A stretch of DNA of 5,328 nucleotides, from NCBI GenBank assembly GCA_042408355.1, contig JBHORD010000162.1, forward strand, positions 1 through 5,328, written 5' to 3'. Each line of letters opens with the position of its first letter. Position 1 is the first letter of the stretch. This document shows, one piece after another, positions 1 through 5,328 of the stretch. The position numbers and the translations under genes were made by a program. Under the pieces are notes generated by a model. The model made no database searches. It saw only the letters and a list, made by a program, of their open reading frames with translations, and was not told the origin of the DNA. The DNA is from Fen-1038 sp042408355. Lineage in GTDB: Bacteria; Chloroflexota; Anaerolineae; Anaerolineales; Villigracilaceae.

Positions 1-456
1 GTCCACGCTCAGAACGACGGCCTCGACTTCGTCGCCTTCTTTTACGACTTCGCTGGCGTTCTTGACAAAGCCGCGCGCCAGTTCGCTGACGTGGATCATC
101 CCGGGACGTTCGGCCCCGATGTCAACGAACGCGCCGTATGATTCGAGCCGCACCACTTTGCCTTTGACGATCATCTCGGGCTTGAGTTCCTTCCAATCAT
201 ATTTCAGCGGTTCGATCATGGTCAGTTCGATGCGGTCTTTGCGGACTTTGCGTACCCACACATCCACTGTCTGTCCCTCTTTGATAATATCGCTAACTTT
301 GTTGACGGGTTCCTTCTGAAGCTGTGAAATGTGCAATACGCCGGGGATGGGTTGTCCCACATCAACCAGCGCGCCCGCCAGCGTGGTTTTTAGAACTTTA
401 CCTGTCAACTTCGTTTTGGGTTCGAGAGCAACAGGCGTTGTGTCAGTTGTAACCAT
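1..456 (-). CDS. Tandem S1 RNA-binding domain protein (5' part, runs off left edge)
   Basis: The reverse strand reads 152 codons from the ATG at 456-454 to the window edge without a stop, so the C-terminus is missing. Two S1 (OB-fold) RNA-binding domains are visible. The first, about residues 16-82, contains GALVDVGQPIPGVLHISQL. The second, about residues 94-152, is more typical, with ESYGAFVDIGAERPGMIHVSEL followed by VKEGDEVEAVVLSVD. Such proteins bind single-stranded RNA, as in ribosomal protein S1 and its relatives; cytoplasmic action in translation or RNA metabolism is inferred. The start is supported by an AGGAGT ribosome binding site 7 nt upstream and a near-consensus promoter. A short unstructured leader (MVTTDTTPVALEPKTK) precedes the first domain. 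Whether this is the main ribosomal S1 (rpsA) or a smaller S1-like accessory protein cannot be decided without the rest of the gene, so no symbol is given. It is transcribed divergently from the membrane methyltransferase gene. Confidence 0.9.
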   Translation of the reverse strand, partial: MVTTDTTPVALEPKTKLTGKVLKTTLAGALVDVGQPIPGVLHISQLQKEPVNKVSDIIKEGQTVDVWVRKVRKDRIELTMIEPLKYDWKELKPEMIVKGKVVRLESYGAFVDIGAERPGMIHVSELARGFVKNASEVVKEGDEVEAVVLSVD

Positions 457-463
457 GGTTTTT

Positions 464-469
464 ACTCCT
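464..469 (-). promoter_or_regulatory. Ribosome binding site of the S1-domain gene
   Basis: On the minus strand AGGAGT lies 7 nt before the ATG at 456-454. It is a strong Shine-Dalgarno match and fixes the start of the S1-domain gene. Confidence 0.8.
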
Positions 470-491
470 ATTGAAACGGGGGGATAATGCC

Positions 492-531
492 GACAGACGA
501 TTATACCTGTCTGACATTCATGCGTCAATGT
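492..531. repeat. Inverted repeats overlapping the S1-gene promoter (possible operator)
   Basis: GACAG (492-496) is mirrored by CTGTC (507-511) and, in shifted register, CAGAC (494-498) by GTCTG (509-513); both arms flank the -10 box with 10-nt spacers. ACATT (514-518) is mirrored by AATGT (527-531) across an 8-nt spacer and overlaps the -35 box. A repressor binding either would occlude RNA polymerase. The arms are only 5 bp, so chance occurrence is possible and no regulator is identifiable. Confidence 0.3.
500..528 (-). promoter_or_regulatory. Sigma-70-type promoter of the S1-domain gene
   Basis: Read on the minus strand, the -35 box is TTGACG (528-523, 5 of 6 consensus), the spacer is exactly 17 bp, and the -10 box is TATAAT (505-500, 6 of 6). 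Transcription should begin near 492-494, giving a leader of about 37 nt that includes the AGGAGT ribosome binding site. This is by far the strongest promoter-like sequence in the window and suggests high expression, which fits a translation-related protein. The start point is inferred from spacing. Confidence 0.75.
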
Positions 532-558
532 GAAATACGGTTCATTCCTTACAAGCAG

Positions 559-587
559 TTGTCATTTTTCTTTTTTTCGATTACAGT
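559..587 (+). promoter_or_regulatory. Possible promoter of the membrane methyltransferase gene
   Basis: TTGTCA (559-564) and TACAGT (582-587) are separated by 17 bp, matching the sigma-70 consensus at 5 of 6 and 4 of 6 positions. The spacer contains a T-rich run. Transcription would start near 594, leaving a leader of about 30 nt that holds the GAGGA ribosome binding site. It is weaker than the divergent S1-gene promoter. Confidence 0.4.
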
Positions 588-612
588 CAAACGCATTATC
601 AAAATTTCTCGC

Positions 613-617
613 GAGGA
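613..617 (+). promoter_or_regulatory. Ribosome binding site deciding the methyltransferase start
   Basis: GAGGA is placed 7 nt before the ATG at 625. No comparable site precedes the in-frame upstream ATG at 487, so this decides the start. Confidence 0.65.
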
Positions 618-624
618 CGATTTG

Positions 625-1224
625 ATGAGTTTCGTGATCCTGGTCGGTGCAATTGCGTTGTGGGGCGGCGTCCATTCGTGGCTGGCATCGTTGGGCGCAA
701 AGGAATGGATGAGGAGCGCGCTCGGAAAGAATATCATGCGGGCGTATCGGCTTGCCTATAACGTTTTTTCCGTCTTGAGTTTTGCGCCGATTTTGCTGTT
801 GATGCATTTATTGCCGGATCGAAGTTTTTATGCGATTCCCGCGCCGTGGTCGCTCCTGATGCTGACCGGGCAGGGACTCTCTGCAATTCTTTTACTCGTC
901 GGGGTTTTGCAAACGGACACACTTTCGTTTATTGGACTGCGCCAATTGCTCGAACCGGACGAAAAAGCGGCCGCGCTGGTCACAAGCGGACTCTACCGCT
1001 TCGTGCGCCATCCGCTTTATCTTTTCGGACTGCTCTTTCTCTGGCTCACTCCGATTATGACTGCGAACATGCTGGTTGTTTATGTCTCATTGACGATTTA
1101 TATTTTGGTGGGCGCGCATTTCGAAGAGCGAAAACTGTTGCGTGAATTTGGATCGGTCTATGCAGAATATAAAGCGCGCACGCCCATGATCATTCCTGGA
1201 TTGGGCTTTCGCCGCGGCAAATGA
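625..1224 (+). CDS. Integral-membrane methyltransferase, NnrU/MddA/isoprenylcysteine carboxyl methyltransferase superfamily
   Basis: A 199-residue membrane protein. Hydrophobic helices lie at about residues 2-22, 43-63, 76-94 and a helical hairpin at 129-164. The N-terminal GVHSWLAS followed by an arginine and tyrosine around 39-45 resembles NnrU and methanethiol S-methyltransferase (MddA). The C-terminal half has the superfamily signature: SGLYRFVRHPLYLFG (121-135) and HFEERKLLREFGSVYAEYK (165-183), then a proline near 191. In relatives these segments bind S-adenosylmethionine near the cytoplasmic face. The substrate cannot be told; a small thiol, lipid or isoprenoid is possible. The ATG at 625 is chosen over the in-frame ATG at 487 because GAGGA (613-617) lies 7 nt before it, the first helix begins directly, and the 46 extra upstream residues are not family-like and would span the probable promoter. 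The gene stands alone, 49 nt before the VanW gene. Confidence 0.85.
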   Translation: MSFVILVGAIALWGGVHSWLASLGAKEWMRSALGKNIMRAYRLAYNVFSVLSFAPILLLMHLLPDRSFYAIPAPWSLLMLTGQGLSAILLLVGVLQTDTLSFIGLRQLLEPDEKAAALVTSGLYRFVRHPLYLFGLLFLWLTPIMTANMLVVYVSLTIYILVGAHFEERKLLREFGSVYAEYKARTPMIIPGLGFRRGK

Positions 1225-1258
1225 TCTTCGGCATTAAGATGATTTTCAGCCAGCCAGA

Positions 1259-1264
1259 TATAAT
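1259..1264 (+). promoter_or_regulatory. Putative -10 box directly upstream of the VanW start
   Basis: A perfect TATAAT ends 9 nt before the ATG at 1274. Usual -10 to start-site spacing would put transcription start at about 1271-1274, that is, on or within 2-3 nt of the start codon, implying a leaderless mRNA. No good -35 box lies 16-18 bp upstream; TTAAGA (1234-1239) would need a 19-bp spacer. No Shine-Dalgarno sequence precedes the ATG, which is consistent with the leaderless reading. Confidence 0.45.
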
Positions 1265-1273
1265 TGAAAACAT

Positions 1274-3166
1274 ATGAACGCACTCTCTTACCCGTTTCCT
1301 CGACGTCTTCCCGTAGCGGCGCAAATTTTGACGGCTGTGGTGGGCGGCCTGATGTTATTCCTCGGCATTGTGGTTGTTTGGGTGTTGGGATATCAACTGG
1401 TTTATGCCGGCCGTGTCTTCCCGGGCGTCTCAGTGGCCGGCGTTGATCTTTCAGGATTGTCGCCGCAAGACGCCGCGCTGAAATTGAATCAGAATCTTTC
1501 GTATCCGATCAACGGCAAGGTTTTGTTTCGATACGGGGACAAGGCATGGGTGGCCTCGCCCGCACAATTGGGCATGGTCTTCGACGCCTCCTCCAGTGCG
1601 GAAGCCGCTTATCGTCTGGGTCGAAGCGGCGGATTGTTCGCGGCGTTGGACGGTCAAATTCGCGCGCGCGGATTTGGCTACGATGTTGCGCCGGTCATTC
1701 TTTTCGATCAACGCGTGGCATACCAGTATCTTCAGGGGCTCTCCCAGCAGATCAATCAACCGGTTGTACAGGCCAGAATCAATTTGAACGGAACCGAGGT
1801 CACTGCCCAGCCGGGACAGCCGGGGCGAACTTTGAATGTGGAAGGAACCTTATTGGTGCTGAGCGCGCAACTGCAGACGTTTCGCGATGGCGAAGTTCCG
1901 CTCGTTGTGGATGAAGTTCAGCCGCAGGTCGCCGATTTATCTGCCCAGGCCAATCTTGCGCGCCAGATCTTGAGCGCGCCTCTACAGTTGGTGATTCCCA
2001 ATGCCGGGCCCAACGATCCGGGGCCGTGGGTTTATGATCCGCAGGTTTTGGCGAACATGATTGGCGCGCAGCCTGTCCAAAATGGAAATAAAGTTGATGT
2101 GCAATTGACGCTCGACCCAAACGCCCTTCGCCAAATTTTGACGGGCATCGAACCGCAGATAGATCGCGCCGCGTCAAATCCCCTGTTTCATTTCAATGAG
2201 GCAACCAAACAGTTGGTTCTCCTTTCTCCATCGGTGACCGGGAGATCGCTGGATGTGGACGCCAGCATCAAAGCCATCACCGATGCGCTGATGCAGGGCC
2301 AGCACACGGTTCCATTGGTGGTGAAAGAGGTCCAGCCGGCATTGACGGATACGGCCACCGCCCAGCAACTGGGAATTACGCAAGTTGTTTCACAACAAAC
2401 AACGTATTTCTGGGGATCGAACGATGCGCGCATTCAAAATATCACAACCGCCGCGGCGCGCTTCGACGGCGTGCTGGTCGCGCCGGGCGAAACTTTTTCG
2501 ATGGGGCAGACGCTGGGCGATATAAGTCTCAATAACGGCTATGCCGAGGCGCTTATCATCTATGGCAATCAGACGATCAAAGGTGTAGGCGGTGGAGTTT
2601 GTCAGGTCAGCACAACGCTGTTCCGCACGGTATTCTTTGGCGGATATCCGGTTGTGGAACGCATTCCTCACGCCTATCGTGTTTCTTATTACGAAGAGAC
2701 ATCCACAGGCGCGGACAATGTAAAAATGGCCGGTCTGGATGCAACCGTTTATTTTCCGTTGGTGGACTTCCAATTCAAGAACGACTCGCAATATTGGATT
2801 TTGATGGAGACCCATGTTGATCTCGGTTCCCGCTCGTTGACCTGGACCTTTTATTCGACCTCCGACGGGCGTTCGGTTCAATGGAATACAACGGGGCCCC
2901 AAAACGTAGTTCCCGCCCCCGATGCCAAATTCGTTGTAAATCCTGATTTGAAGGCGGGCGCGATGCAACAAACGGATTGGGCCGCCAACGGCGCCGATGT
3001 GGATGTAACCCGCACGGTGATGAAGAACGGCGCCGTTTATTTCCAGGATGAATTCAAAACGCACTATGAGGCATGGCAGGCTGTCTGTGAGTACGCGCCG
3101 GGAATGCCCAATCCTCAGCAGGTCGCGAAAAACCGAGGGCTGTGCCAGCCGCCCGCTTCTTCTTAA
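1274..3166 (+). CDS. Membrane-anchored VanW-domain protein with duplicated YoaR-like regions; candidate peptidoglycan L,D-transpeptidase
   Basis: A 630-residue protein with a short basic N-terminus (RR at 10-11) and one transmembrane segment at about 17-40, so the rest should lie outside the membrane. The stretch FPGVSVAGVDLSGLSPQDAA (49-68) is the usual opening of YoaR/PG_binding_4-type proteins. Two related regions follow, about 80-220 and 230-358, each ending in a PLVV-EVQP strand (209-217 and 347-355). The VanW domain spans about 375-500, with ARFDGVLVAPGETFSMGQTLGD (395-416), the hallmark GGGVCQVSTTL (439-449) and HAYRVSYYE (466-474). VanW was named from vancomycin-resistance clusters; VanW-domain proteins of Clostridioides difficile have been reported as L,D-transpeptidases, which would make Cys443 the likely nucleophile, perhaps with His466. 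That activity is inferred here. The tail (about 575-630) has a small beta-rich segment and Cys605 and Cys624, a possible disulfide. The ATG start has no ribosome binding site but a TATAAT just upstream. The Trm112-like gene follows after 32 nt. Confidence 0.92.
   Translation: MNALSYPFPRRLPVAAQILTAVVGGLMLFLGIVVVWVLGYQLVYAGRVFPGVSVAGVDLSGLSPQDAALKLNQNLSYPINGKVLFRYGDKAWVASPAQLGMVFDASSSAEAAYRLGRSGGLFAALDGQIRARGFGYDVAPVILFDQRVAYQYLQGLSQQINQPVVQARINLNGTEVTAQPGQPGRTLNVEGTLLVLSAQLQTFRDGEVPLVVDEVQPQVADLSAQANLARQILSAPLQLVIPNAGPNDPGPWVYDPQVLANMIGAQPVQNGNKVDVQLTLDPNALRQILTGIEPQIDRAASNPLFHFNEATKQLVLLSPSVTGRSLDVDASIKAITDALMQGQHTVPLVVKEVQPALTDTATAQQLGITQVVSQQTTYFWGSNDARIQNITTAAARFDGVLVAPGETFSMGQTLGDISLNNGYAEALIIYGNQTIKGVGGGVCQVSTTLFRTVFFGGYPVVERIPHAYRVSYYEETSTGADNVKMAGLDATVYFPLVDFQFKNDSQYWILMETHVDLGSRSLTWTFYSTSDGRSVQWNTTGPQNVVPAPDAKFVVNPDLKAGAMQQTDWAANGADVDVTRTVMKNGAVYFQDEFKTHYEAWQAVCEYAPGMPNPQQVAKNRGLCQPPASS
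1895..1924 (+). repeat. First copy of the internal PLVV-EVQP repeat in the VanW protein
   Basis: Encodes VPLVVDEVQP (residues 208-217), closing the first YoaR-like region. It is matched at protein level by the copy at 2309-2338 (VPLVVKEVQP), 138 residues later. Synonymous differences between the copies show an old domain duplication, not a recent DNA repeat. Confidence 0.7.
2309..2338 (+). repeat. Second copy of the internal PLVV-EVQP repeat in the VanW protein
   Basis: Encodes VPLVVKEVQP (residues 346-355), closing the second YoaR-like region just before the VanW domain. It differs from the first copy by one residue (K for D). Confidence 0.7.
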
Positions 3167-3168
3167 CA

Positions 3169-3177
3169 TGGTAAAAT
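3169..3177 (+). promoter_or_regulatory. Possible extended -10 promoter before the Trm112-like gene
   Basis: TGGTAAAAT begins 3 nt after the VanW stop and fits the extended -10 pattern TGnTAnAAT. Transcription would start near 3184, shortly before the GGAG ribosome binding site at 3190-3193. There is no -35 box at the expected place, which extended -10 promoters can tolerate. It could give the last three genes a promoter of their own, separate from read-through out of the VanW gene. Confidence 0.35.
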
Positions 3178-3198
3178 TTTGGCCAGATTGGAGAAAAG

Positions 3199-3417
3199 AT
3201 GGTCAGTCAGGAATTGCTTGAAATTCTACGTTGTCCAAATTGCGTGCGCGAAAAAGATGGAATGCTCAAGTTGTATAAAAATGCCTGGTTGGTTTGCCAG
3301 GATTGCGGACGTAAATATCCGATTGTGGATGACATCCCGGTGATGCTGATTGACGAGGGGGATAAGTGGATGCAAACTGCTGAAGAAAAACTTCCCGTTC
3401 CGCCGCCGTCCAAATAG
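3199..3417 (+). CDS. Trm112-like zinc-binding protein
   Basis: A 72-residue protein of the Trm112/YcaR family, close to the usual length of about 60-70. Residues 6-15 (LLEILRCPNC) and 33-36 (CQDC), followed by GRKYPIVDDIPVML (37-50), give the family pattern: two CxxC knuckles (Cys12, Cys15, Cys33, Cys36) expected to hold one zinc ion. Eukaryotic and archaeal Trm112 is the activating partner of several S-adenosylmethionine-dependent methyltransferases acting on tRNA, rRNA and release factors; bacterial forms are much less understood. No soluble methyltransferase is next to it here, so its partner is unknown. The C-terminal tail after residue 55 is charged and proline-rich (PVPPPSK) and probably disordered. 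The start is supported by GGAG (3190-3193) 5 nt upstream. It appears to be the first gene of a tight run with the HEAT-repeat gene (9 nt gap) and the LCP gene. Confidence 0.9.
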   Translation: MVSQELLEILRCPNCVREKDGMLKLYKNAWLVCQDCGRKYPIVDDIPVMLIDEGDKWMQTAEEKLPVPPPSK

Positions 3418-3426
3418 CGAGGCTGT

Positions 3427-4002
3427 GTGAAGTCTCTGGATGATCTGCTGGCCAGCCTGACCAGCGGTGATGAAACTTTGGCTGAAGCCGCTTCTCTTGC
3501 TCTTGCACGACGCGGCGAGTCGGCGCTTCGGCATTTGGAGAAGTTGTTGGCGTCGTCGAATGACGATGACCGCTGGTGGGCGGTCAGAACTCTGGCGCAG
3601 TTTGACGCGCCGCCGTTGGAGTGGTTGATCGCTTCCTTAAACGATCCCGCGCCCGAAGTCCGGGAAGCGGCGGCGCTGGCTGTTTCAGCGCATGCAGATG
3701 AAAAACTGATCCCGGCTCTCATCCGTTCTTTAAGTGACAGCGATAACATGGTGGGCGCTCTGGCCGCAAACGCTCTGGCGGCGATTGGAGGCGCGGCTGT
3801 GCCTGCGTTGATAGAAGCTTATGAAAACGCCTCGCAAAATGCACAAATCCATATTTTGCGCGCCCTGGCGGAAATCCGCGACCACCGCGCCATTCAATTG
3901 ATGATGCGCGCCATGGATTCGGACTCAGCCATGTTGAATTACTGGGCAAAAGAAGGTCTCGAACGGCTTGGATTGAATATGATATATATTAAACCCGATT
4001 AA
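3427..4002 (+). CDS. HEAT-repeat protein
   Basis: A 191-residue protein built almost wholly of paired amphipathic helices, read as about six HEAT-like units at roughly residues 3-31, 33-61, 64-92, 94-122, 124-152 and 154-182. Clear units are WLIASLNDPAPEVREAAALA and LIPALIRSLSDSDNMVGALA, with the usual Asp-Pro or Asp-Ser turn and Ala-rich second helix. There is no signal peptide or membrane helix, so it should be cytoplasmic. HEAT-repeat solenoids are binding scaffolds, and some bacterial members resemble phycobilin-lyase-type proteins; no catalytic motif is visible and the partner is unknown. Translation is taken to start at the GTG at 3427, which has GAGG (3419-3422) 4 nt upstream, a somewhat short spacing. 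It begins 9 nt after the Trm112-like gene and ends 3 nt before the LCP gene, so all three are probably co-transcribed. The tail NMIYIKPD departs from the repeat pattern. Confidence 0.88.
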   Translation: MKSLDDLLASLTSGDETLAEAASLALARRGESALRHLEKLLASSNDDDRWWAVRTLAQFDAPPLEWLIASLNDPAPEVREAAALAVSAHADEKLIPALIRSLSDSDNMVGALAANALAAIGGAAVPALIEAYENASQNAQIHILRALAEIRDHRAIQLMMRAMDSDSAMLNYWAKEGLERLGLNMIYIKPD

Positions 4003-4005
4003 CCT

Positions 4006-5328
4006 ATGCAGAATATTCTAGATTCTTTGAAAAACATCAAACTTCCCAAAATACAGAAACTGCCTGTTGCCCAGATTGTTTTCTGGGCAGTCATTGTGAT
4101 TGCGTCTGTGTTTCTGTATACATTTCTCCGCGGATTTACCGCCTGCTGGGAGGTAACGGCATTGCCCGGCATTCCGCCATCGAGCTGTGCCAACGCGCCA
4201 TCAGACGCCTTGCCCACGCTGACGGTCAAGAATGGAACGCCTGAACCGACATTGCCGCCGGCGCCCGATGTATCTGCTCCGGCGGTTCAGGCTCCAACAT
4301 GGGACGGCGGCAGTCGAATCAATATCGCTTTCTTTGGATTGCGCAGCGGCAGTGAGTCCATCAGCGGTTCGGATTGTCCGGCATGCACGGATACGATTAT
4401 CGTATTTACTGTTGACCCGGTCACGAAGACCGCCTCGATGCTTTCGATTCCCCGCGATTTGTTTGTCAATATTCCCGGCTTTGGATACAGCCGCATCAAT
4501 ACGGCGTGGACCGACGGCGAGGGAGCAAAATTACCGGGCGGCGGGCCGGGGCTGGCGATGAAGACGGTTTCACAGGTAATTGGCGTCCCGATTCAATATT
4601 ATGTCAATGTTGATTTCAGCACATTCATTTCAGCCATTAACACCATTGGCGGGATAGATGTGTACGTAAATCAAACGCTGGTGCTTGACCCAATGGGGAC
4701 GGGACTGGATCACGTCAAGGTGACTTGCTGTGGCATGCGCCATCTTACAGGCCAGGTTGCGCTTGCTTACGCGCGCACACGCGATGTGAGTCAGGGCGCA
4801 ACCAACGGCGACTTCGGCAGAGCGCAGCGCCAACAACAGGTCATTCTTGCAATTCGCAATAAGGTCTTCAGCCCCGAATATTTCCCGACGTTCATTACAA
4901 AGGCGCCGGAATTGTACAGGGAACTGGCCGGAGGGATTCACACCAACTTGACTCTGGATGAAGGCATCAAACTGGCGTATTTGGTCAAAGATATTCCGCT
5001 GAATCAAATCAAGACCGGCGTCATTGATCAGACGATGACGATCCCTGCCGGCGTGACGTTGGGCGGTCAGCCGGCTTCGGTGTTGATCCCCATTCCAGAC
5101 AAGATTCGCGTGCTGGTGGATAGTTTATTCCAGACCGGCGGAGCGATCAGCCCGATGGCGCAGGGCGATCCGCTGTCGTTGATGAAGGCCGATAATGCGC
5201 GCGTCGCGGTGTTGAATGGAACGTACACCGCTCAACTCGATACGCGTACCGGCAACTATCTGCTTTCGCTGGGCGTGCCGGTTGTCGCTGTGGGCAATGC
5301 TCCAACAGGTTACAACCAGACAACCATC
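4006..5328 (+). CDS. LCP (LytR-CpsA-Psr) family glycopolymer transferase with LytR_C domain (3' end beyond window)
   Basis: The frame is open for 441 codons from the ATG at 4006 to the right edge, so the C-terminus is missing. Residues 21-41 form one membrane helix after a basic cytoplasmic end, followed by a proline-rich linker (about 64-98). The LCP catalytic domain covers about 104-285: CTDTIIVFTVDP (127-138), SIPRDLFVNIPGFG (147-160), SRINTAW (162-168), ALAYARTRD (252-260) and GDFGRAQRQQQVI (268-280). LCP enzymes transfer lipid-pyrophosphate-linked glycopolymers to peptidoglycan or other acceptors outside the membrane. From about 397 the sequence NARVAVLNGTYTAQLDTRTG begins a LytR_C domain. 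Unusual points are Arg113 where GxD is usual, Cys127 in place of the usual Arg before the (S/T)DT motif, Arg163 in place of Lys, and cysteine pairs C47/C61, C124/C127 and C241/C242. The start has no Shine-Dalgarno sequence; it lies 3 nt after the HEAT-repeat stop, suggesting translational coupling. Confidence 0.93.
   Translation, partial: MQNILDSLKNIKLPKIQKLPVAQIVFWAVIVIASVFLYTFLRGFTACWEVTALPGIPPSSCANAPSDALPTLTVKNGTPEPTLPPAPDVSAPAVQAPTWDGGSRINIAFFGLRSGSESISGSDCPACTDTIIVFTVDPVTKTASMLSIPRDLFVNIPGFGYSRINTAWTDGEGAKLPGGGPGLAMKTVSQVIGVPIQYYVNVDFSTFISAINTIGGIDVYVNQTLVLDPMGTGLDHVKVTCCGMRHLTGQVALAYARTRDVSQGATNGDFGRAQRQQQVILAIRNKVFSPEYFPTFITKAPELYRELAGGIHTNLTLDEGIKLAYLVKDIPLNQIKTGVIDQTMTIPAGVTLGGQPASVLIPIPDKIRVLVDSLFQTGGAISPMAQGDPLSLMKADNARVAVLNGTYTAQLDTRTGNYLLSLGVPVVAVGNAPTGYNQTTI

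Noticed and set aside
62..319. An 85-codon plus-strand frame at the left end
   Set aside because: It is the complement of the S1-domain coding sequence, whose two recognisable domains settle the strand.
487..624. Upstream in-frame extension of the methyltransferase (start at 487)
   Set aside because: It would add 46 non-family residues, overlap the divergent promoters, and has no ribosome binding site; the ATG at 625 has GAGGA at good spacing.
1224..1245. Weak hairpin ATCTT-N7-AAGAT followed by a short T run, considered as a terminator after the methyltransferase gene
   Set aside because: The stem is only 5 bp and A/T-rich, and the T run is short and offset; it is too weak to call.
1248..1258. 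Short tandem CAGC-CAGC-CAG before the VanW promoter
   Set aside because: Fewer than three copies of a 4-base unit, easily explained by chance, with no sign of function.
2390..3169. A 259-codon open frame on the minus strand opposite the VanW domain
   Set aside because: It lies wholly antisense to the strongly supported VanW frame, its translation resembles no family I know and is rich in arginine and isoleucine as expected of a shadow frame, and no ribosome binding site or promoter was noted for it.
4232..4561. A 109-codon plus-strand frame within the LCP gene
   Set aside because: It is out of frame with the LCP sequence, which shows clear family motifs over the same bases; the overlapping translation is arginine-rich and family-less.

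Overview
The window carries five complete or nearly complete genes and one partial gene, densely packed and of balanced base composition (roughly half G+C by eye). The protein set points to Chloroflexota, most likely an Anaerolineae-type bacterium: a multidomain membrane-anchored VanW protein, a stand-alone Trm112-like zinc protein, a HEAT-repeat protein, and an LCP (LytR-CpsA-Psr) protein with a LytR_C tail. The taxonomic call is an inference from remembered protein style, with no marker gene to confirm it.

Layout. (1) 1-456, minus strand: 5' part of a gene for a protein with tandem S1 RNA-binding domains, running off the left edge. (2) 457-624: divergent control region. It holds a near-consensus minus-strand promoter (TTGACG, 17 bp, TATAAT) for the S1 gene, overlapped by two small inverted repeats, and a weaker plus-strand promoter for the next gene. 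(3) 625-1224, plus: integral-membrane methyltransferase of the NnrU/MddA/ICMT superfamily. (4) 1274-3166, plus: 630-residue membrane-anchored VanW protein with a duplicated YoaR-like region and the intact VanW core GGGVCQVSTTL. Its start lies only 9 nt after a perfect TATAAT and has no Shine-Dalgarno sequence. (5) 3199-3417, 3427-4002 and 4006 to the right edge, plus: Trm112-like protein, HEAT-repeat protein and LCP protein, separated by 9 and 3 nt and so probably one operon.

How they may work together. VanW and LCP proteins both act outside the cytoplasmic membrane on cell-envelope polymers: VanW domains have been linked to peptidoglycan L,D-transpeptidation, and LCP enzymes transfer lipid-linked glycopolymers to the wall. 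The plus-strand run therefore looks like an envelope-assembly neighbourhood with two small cytoplasmic proteins between the two enzymes. Their role there is not shown by the sequence. The clearest departures from family norm are in the LCP protein, which has altered active-site-region residues and three extracytoplasmic cysteine pairs. I see no CRISPR array, insertion sequence, tRNA, rRNA or clear terminator, and no convincing new defence or mobile system.
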